In this document: positions 40,999 to 43,185 of the stretch, piece by piece | Numbering within the stretch: the stretch's first letter is position 1 | How the letters are laid out: each line of letters opens with the position of its first letter | Source of the DNA: Thermoleophilaceae bacterium | GTDB taxonomy: Bacteria; Actinomycetota; Thermoleophilia; Solirubrobacterales; Thermoleophilaceae | Assembly: GCA_025937135.1 (NCBI GenBank) | Contig: JAICRZ010000006.1 | Span: 1 to 43,185, forward strand | DNA: 43,185 nucleotides | Direction: 5' to 3' | Notes under the pieces: generated by a model | The model's input: the letters and a program-made list of their open reading frames with translations, nothing else | Told to the model about the DNA's origin: nothing | The model's database searches: none | Position numbers and translations under genes: made by a program

Positions 40999-41843
40999 CA
41001 GTACATCTTCCTGTACAGCTTCTCCTGTGCGTCGAGGGGCTCGTAGCGGTCCTCGTAGCGCGTGAAGCGGATCGACTCCTTGTGCCCCATCGCCAGAATC
41101 CCGAGCTGGTCGAGACTGTCGTAGAACAGCTCGTGAACCCGGTCCTGGAGCGTCTTGCCGAAATAGATCATGACGTTCCGGCACACGATCACGTTGAACT
41201 CGTTGAACGGCGCGTCGGACACGAGGTTGTGCTGGGCGAACACGACCTGGCTGCACAGCTCGTCGGTGAAGCGCGCCTCGTCGCCCTGCACTGTGTAGTA
41301 CGCCGAGAACTCCTCCTGACCGCCCGCGCGCAGGTAGTTGGCGGTGAAGTCGCGCATCCGCTCGAGGGGGAAGCGACCCGCGCGCGCGCGCTCGAGCACG
41401 CGGTCGTTGATGTCGGTCGCATAGATGCGCGTGCGCTCGTAGAGCCCCTCCTCCTTGAGCAGGATCGCCAGTGAATACGTCTCCTCGCCGGTCGAGCAGC
41501 CGGCGTTCCAGATGCGCACGAACGGATAGGTGCGCAGCAGCGGGACGACCTTCTCGCGGAACGCCCTGAAGAACGTCGGGTCGCGGAACATCGCGGTGAC
41601 GTTGATCGACAGGTCGAGCAGCAGCCGCTCCATGACGGCGGGGTCGTGCAGCACCCTGTCCTGGAGGGCCGAGAGCGTCTCGACCTTCTCGCCGATCGCG
41701 CGCCGCCAGAGCCGCCGCTTCAGCGATCCGAGCGCGTAGCCGCGGAAGTCGAAGCCGTAGTGCTGGTAGATCGCCTCGAGCAGGAGCTGGACCTCGATCC
41801 GCTCGAGATCGTCGCTCGCTCGCGCGAGTTCCTCGATAGCCAC
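40998..41843 (-). CDS. CheR-type protein-glutamate O-methyltransferase
   Basis: 281 residues from GTG 41843. It uses S-adenosylmethionine to methylate glutamates. The N-terminal helical domain carries GYALGSLKRRLWRR, and the SAM site is IWNAGCSTGEETYSLAILL. NVMIYFGKTLQDRV is the conserved end of the catalytic fold. No TPR domain. It lies 4 bases after the hybrid kinase gene and is followed by CheB, so a methylation pair sits in a two-component operon. Confidence 0.94.
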   Translation of the reverse strand: MAIEELARASDDLERIEVQLLLEAIYQHYGFDFRGYALGSLKRRLWRRAIGEKVETLSALQDRVLHDPAVMERLLLDLSINVTAMFRDPTFFRAFREKVVPLLRTYPFVRIWNAGCSTGEETYSLAILLKEEGLYERTRIYATDINDRVLERARAGRFPLERMRDFTANYLRAGGQEEFSAYYTVQGDEARFTDELCSQVVFAQHNLVSDAPFNEFNVIVCRNVMIYFGKTLQDRVHELFYDSLDQLGILAMGHKESIRFTRYEDRYEPLDAQEKLYRKMY

Positions 41844-41847
41844 GGAC

Positions 41848-43185
41848 CTATTGGTAGAGCCAGACCCGCATCAACGACAGGAGCTGGTCCACGTCGACGG
41901 GCTTGGTGATGTAGTCCGAGGCGCCCGAGGCGATCGACTTCTCGCGGTCGCCCTTCATCGCCTTGGCGGTCAGCGCGACGATCGGCAGCGACTTGAACTC
42001 GGGCAGCTCGCGCACCGCGCGCGTGGTCTCGTAGCCGTCCATCTCCGGCATCATGATGTCCATCAGGACGAGGTCCACGTCGGGGTTCTTCTTGAGCGCG
42101 TCGAGCCCCTCGCGGCCGTTCTCGGCGAACAGGACCTCCATCCCGCGGCCCTCGAAGACCGACGCGAGCGCGAACACGTTGCGCACGTCGTCGTCCACGA
42201 TCAGCACCTTCTTGTTCTCGAAGACCGCGTCCGCGTTGTGGAGCTGCTCGAGCATCTTGCGCTTCTCGGACGGCAGGCGCGCCTCGATCCGGTGCAGGAA
42301 CAGCGCGGTCTCGTCGAGCAGCCGCTCGGGCGAGCGCACGTCCTTCACCACGATCGCCTCGGCGTACTTCTTCAGGCGCGTCTCCTCGCGGCGTGTCAGC
42401 TCCTTCCCGGTGTGCACGATCACCGGCATCTGGCGGTGGCGCTCGTCCTTCTTGATCTTCTCGAGTAGGGCGAAGCCGGAGCCGTCGGGCAGCTTGAGGT
42501 CGAGCACCATGCAGTCGAAGGGCTTCTCCTCGAGCACGGCCTGCGCCTCCTCGCCGGACGCGACGGCGGTGATCTCCACGTCGTCGCCCGACCCGATCAG
42601 CTCGACGACCGCCGTGCGCTCGACGTCGTCGTCCTCGACCACCAGCAGGTTCTTGACGCGCCGCTCGATGAAGTCCGCCAGCTCGTCGTAGGCCGCCTCG
42701 AGCGACTCGCGGCCGACGGGCTTCTCGAGGTAGCCGACGGCGCCGGCGCGCAGGACGTCCTGGCGATGGTCCGCGTCCGACATCACGTGCACCGGGATGT
42801 GGCGCGTCTCGGGGTGACGCTTGAGGTGCTCGAGCACGAGGCTGCCGTCGGTGATCGGCAGCTGGAGCGACAGCAGGATCGCGTCCGGCTTGTACTCGTG
42901 CGCGAGCGCCAGGCCCTGCTCGCCGCGCAGCGCGATCAGGCCCTTGAAGCCGCGCGCGTGCGCGACGTCCACCGCGGTGCGCGCGAAGTCCTGGTCGTCG
43001 TCGATCACGAGCATCACGCGGTCGCCCGGGAACAGCGAGGCGCGGTCGTCCTCGAGGCCGTCCGGCAGGGCCAGGGTCGGCTCCTCCGCGATCTCGCCGG
43101 CCGCGGTGCGATCGCCGTTGGTCGGCATCGGCACCAGGCCCGCCGGCTCCGGCTCGGGAACGGGCGCCGGGCCTTCGCCCGGCTC
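41848..43185 (-). CDS. Triple-receiver C-terminus of a hybrid sensor kinase (partial, N-terminus outside window)
   Basis: About 445 residues are visible; the frame is open to the window edge through a Pro/Glu-rich linker (EPGEGPAPVPEPEPAGL), so the protein is larger. It resembles the end of HAMP/GAF histidine kinases with three receivers (about 57-180, 180-300 and 325-445). Receiver 1 has lost its acceptor: the usual Asp in LLDxxLP reads Ser in AILLSLQLPITDG. Receivers 2 (DCMVLDLKLP) and 3 (LVLMDIMMPEMDG) keep the Asp and the Lys partners. First gene of the CheR/CheB/SpoIIE operon. Confidence 0.88.
   Translation of the reverse strand, partial: EPGEGPAPVPEPEPAGLVPMPTNGDRTAAGEIAEEPTLALPDGLEDDRASLFPGDRVMLVIDDDQDFARTAVDVAHARGFKGLIALRGEQGLALAHEYKPDAILLSLQLPITDGSLVLEHLKRHPETRHIPVHVMSDADHRQDVLRAGAVGYLEKPVGRESLEAAYDELADFIERRVKNLLVVEDDDVERTAVVELIGSGDDVEITAVASGEEAQAVLEEKPFDCMVLDLKLPDGSGFALLEKIKKDERHRQMPVIVHTGKELTRREETRLKKYAEAIVVKDVRSPERLLDETALFLHRIEARLPSEKRKMLEQLHNADAVFENKKVLIVDDDVRNVFALASVFEGRGMEVLFAENGREGLDALKKNPDVDLVLMDIMMPEMDGYETTRAVRELPEFKSLPIVALTAKAMKGDREKSIASGASDYITKPVDVDQLLSLMRVWLYQ

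Overview
This 43 kb window is GC-rich chromosomal DNA whose genes are packed tightly and often overlap by 1 to 4 bases. The gene content points to an actinobacterium of the class Thermoleophilia, order Solirubrobacterales (an inference from gene families, not from a marker-gene tree). Pointers are an F420-type LLM oxidoreductase, a SigX5-type ECF sigma factor with a SnoaL-like tail, SpoIIE/STAS partner-switching proteins, split LigD end-joining modules, an Rpf-like lytic protein behind a c-di-AMP riboswitch, and the remnant of a small secreted protein of a type I associate with Solirubrobacterales. I see no phage, insertion sequence, CRISPR array, plasmid function or tRNA.

Layout. 1-4272: housekeeping genes (fructosamine-kinase-like, low-molecular-weight phosphatase, 2-hydroxyacid dehydrogenase, metallophosphoesterase, a ClpP coupled to a small two-domain DNA-binding protein, a DJ-1/PfpI protein). 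4331-8290: a GAF/PAS/SpoIIE phosphatase, a STAS antagonist, and an Rpf-like lytic transglycosylase under a c-di-AMP riboswitch. 8290-10438: an MBL-fold protein, murB and an Lrp regulator. 10439-19255: a rightward run that starts at an unusually readable promoter: a DUF6421 protein, a threonine-aldolase-like enzyme, a secreted CocE/X-Pro peptidase, a P450 and a membrane spermidine-synthase-like protein. 19219-24210: a catalase-like protein, a secreted EEP-family hydrolase, a Tat-exported haem peroxidase and a drug-efflux MFS. 24249-27388: an ECF sigma factor, LtrA, GNAT and cupin genes. 27470-28047: a decayed gene and the tmRNA gene ssrA. 28142-30828: a secreted protein, an aldo/keto reductase and a DUF559 pseudogene. 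30859-34046: a P450 translationally coupled to an alpha-dioxygenase/cyclooxygenase-like enzyme. 34108-37958: LLM oxidoreductase, two LigD modules, a site-2 protease and a coiled-coil protein. 37955-43185: a signalling operon with a hybrid receiver protein (cut by the window edge), CheR, CheB and a REC-PAS-GAF-SpoIIE-HATPase protein.

Most interesting. The coupled pair at 30859-34046 keeps the tyrosine and histidines of true fatty-acid dioxygenases and is arranged like a split version of the fungal Ppo (dioxygenase plus P450) oxylipin synthases. Other points of interest are the riboswitch whose closing helix overlaps the Shine-Dalgarno sequence, the DUF6421 protein with an HDxxH...EE motif behind a repeat-containing, probably leaderless promoter, the RHH/HTH protein coupled to clpP, the nested inverted repeats at 2551-2652, and a signalling operon that has CheB and CheR but no chemoreceptor or CheA.
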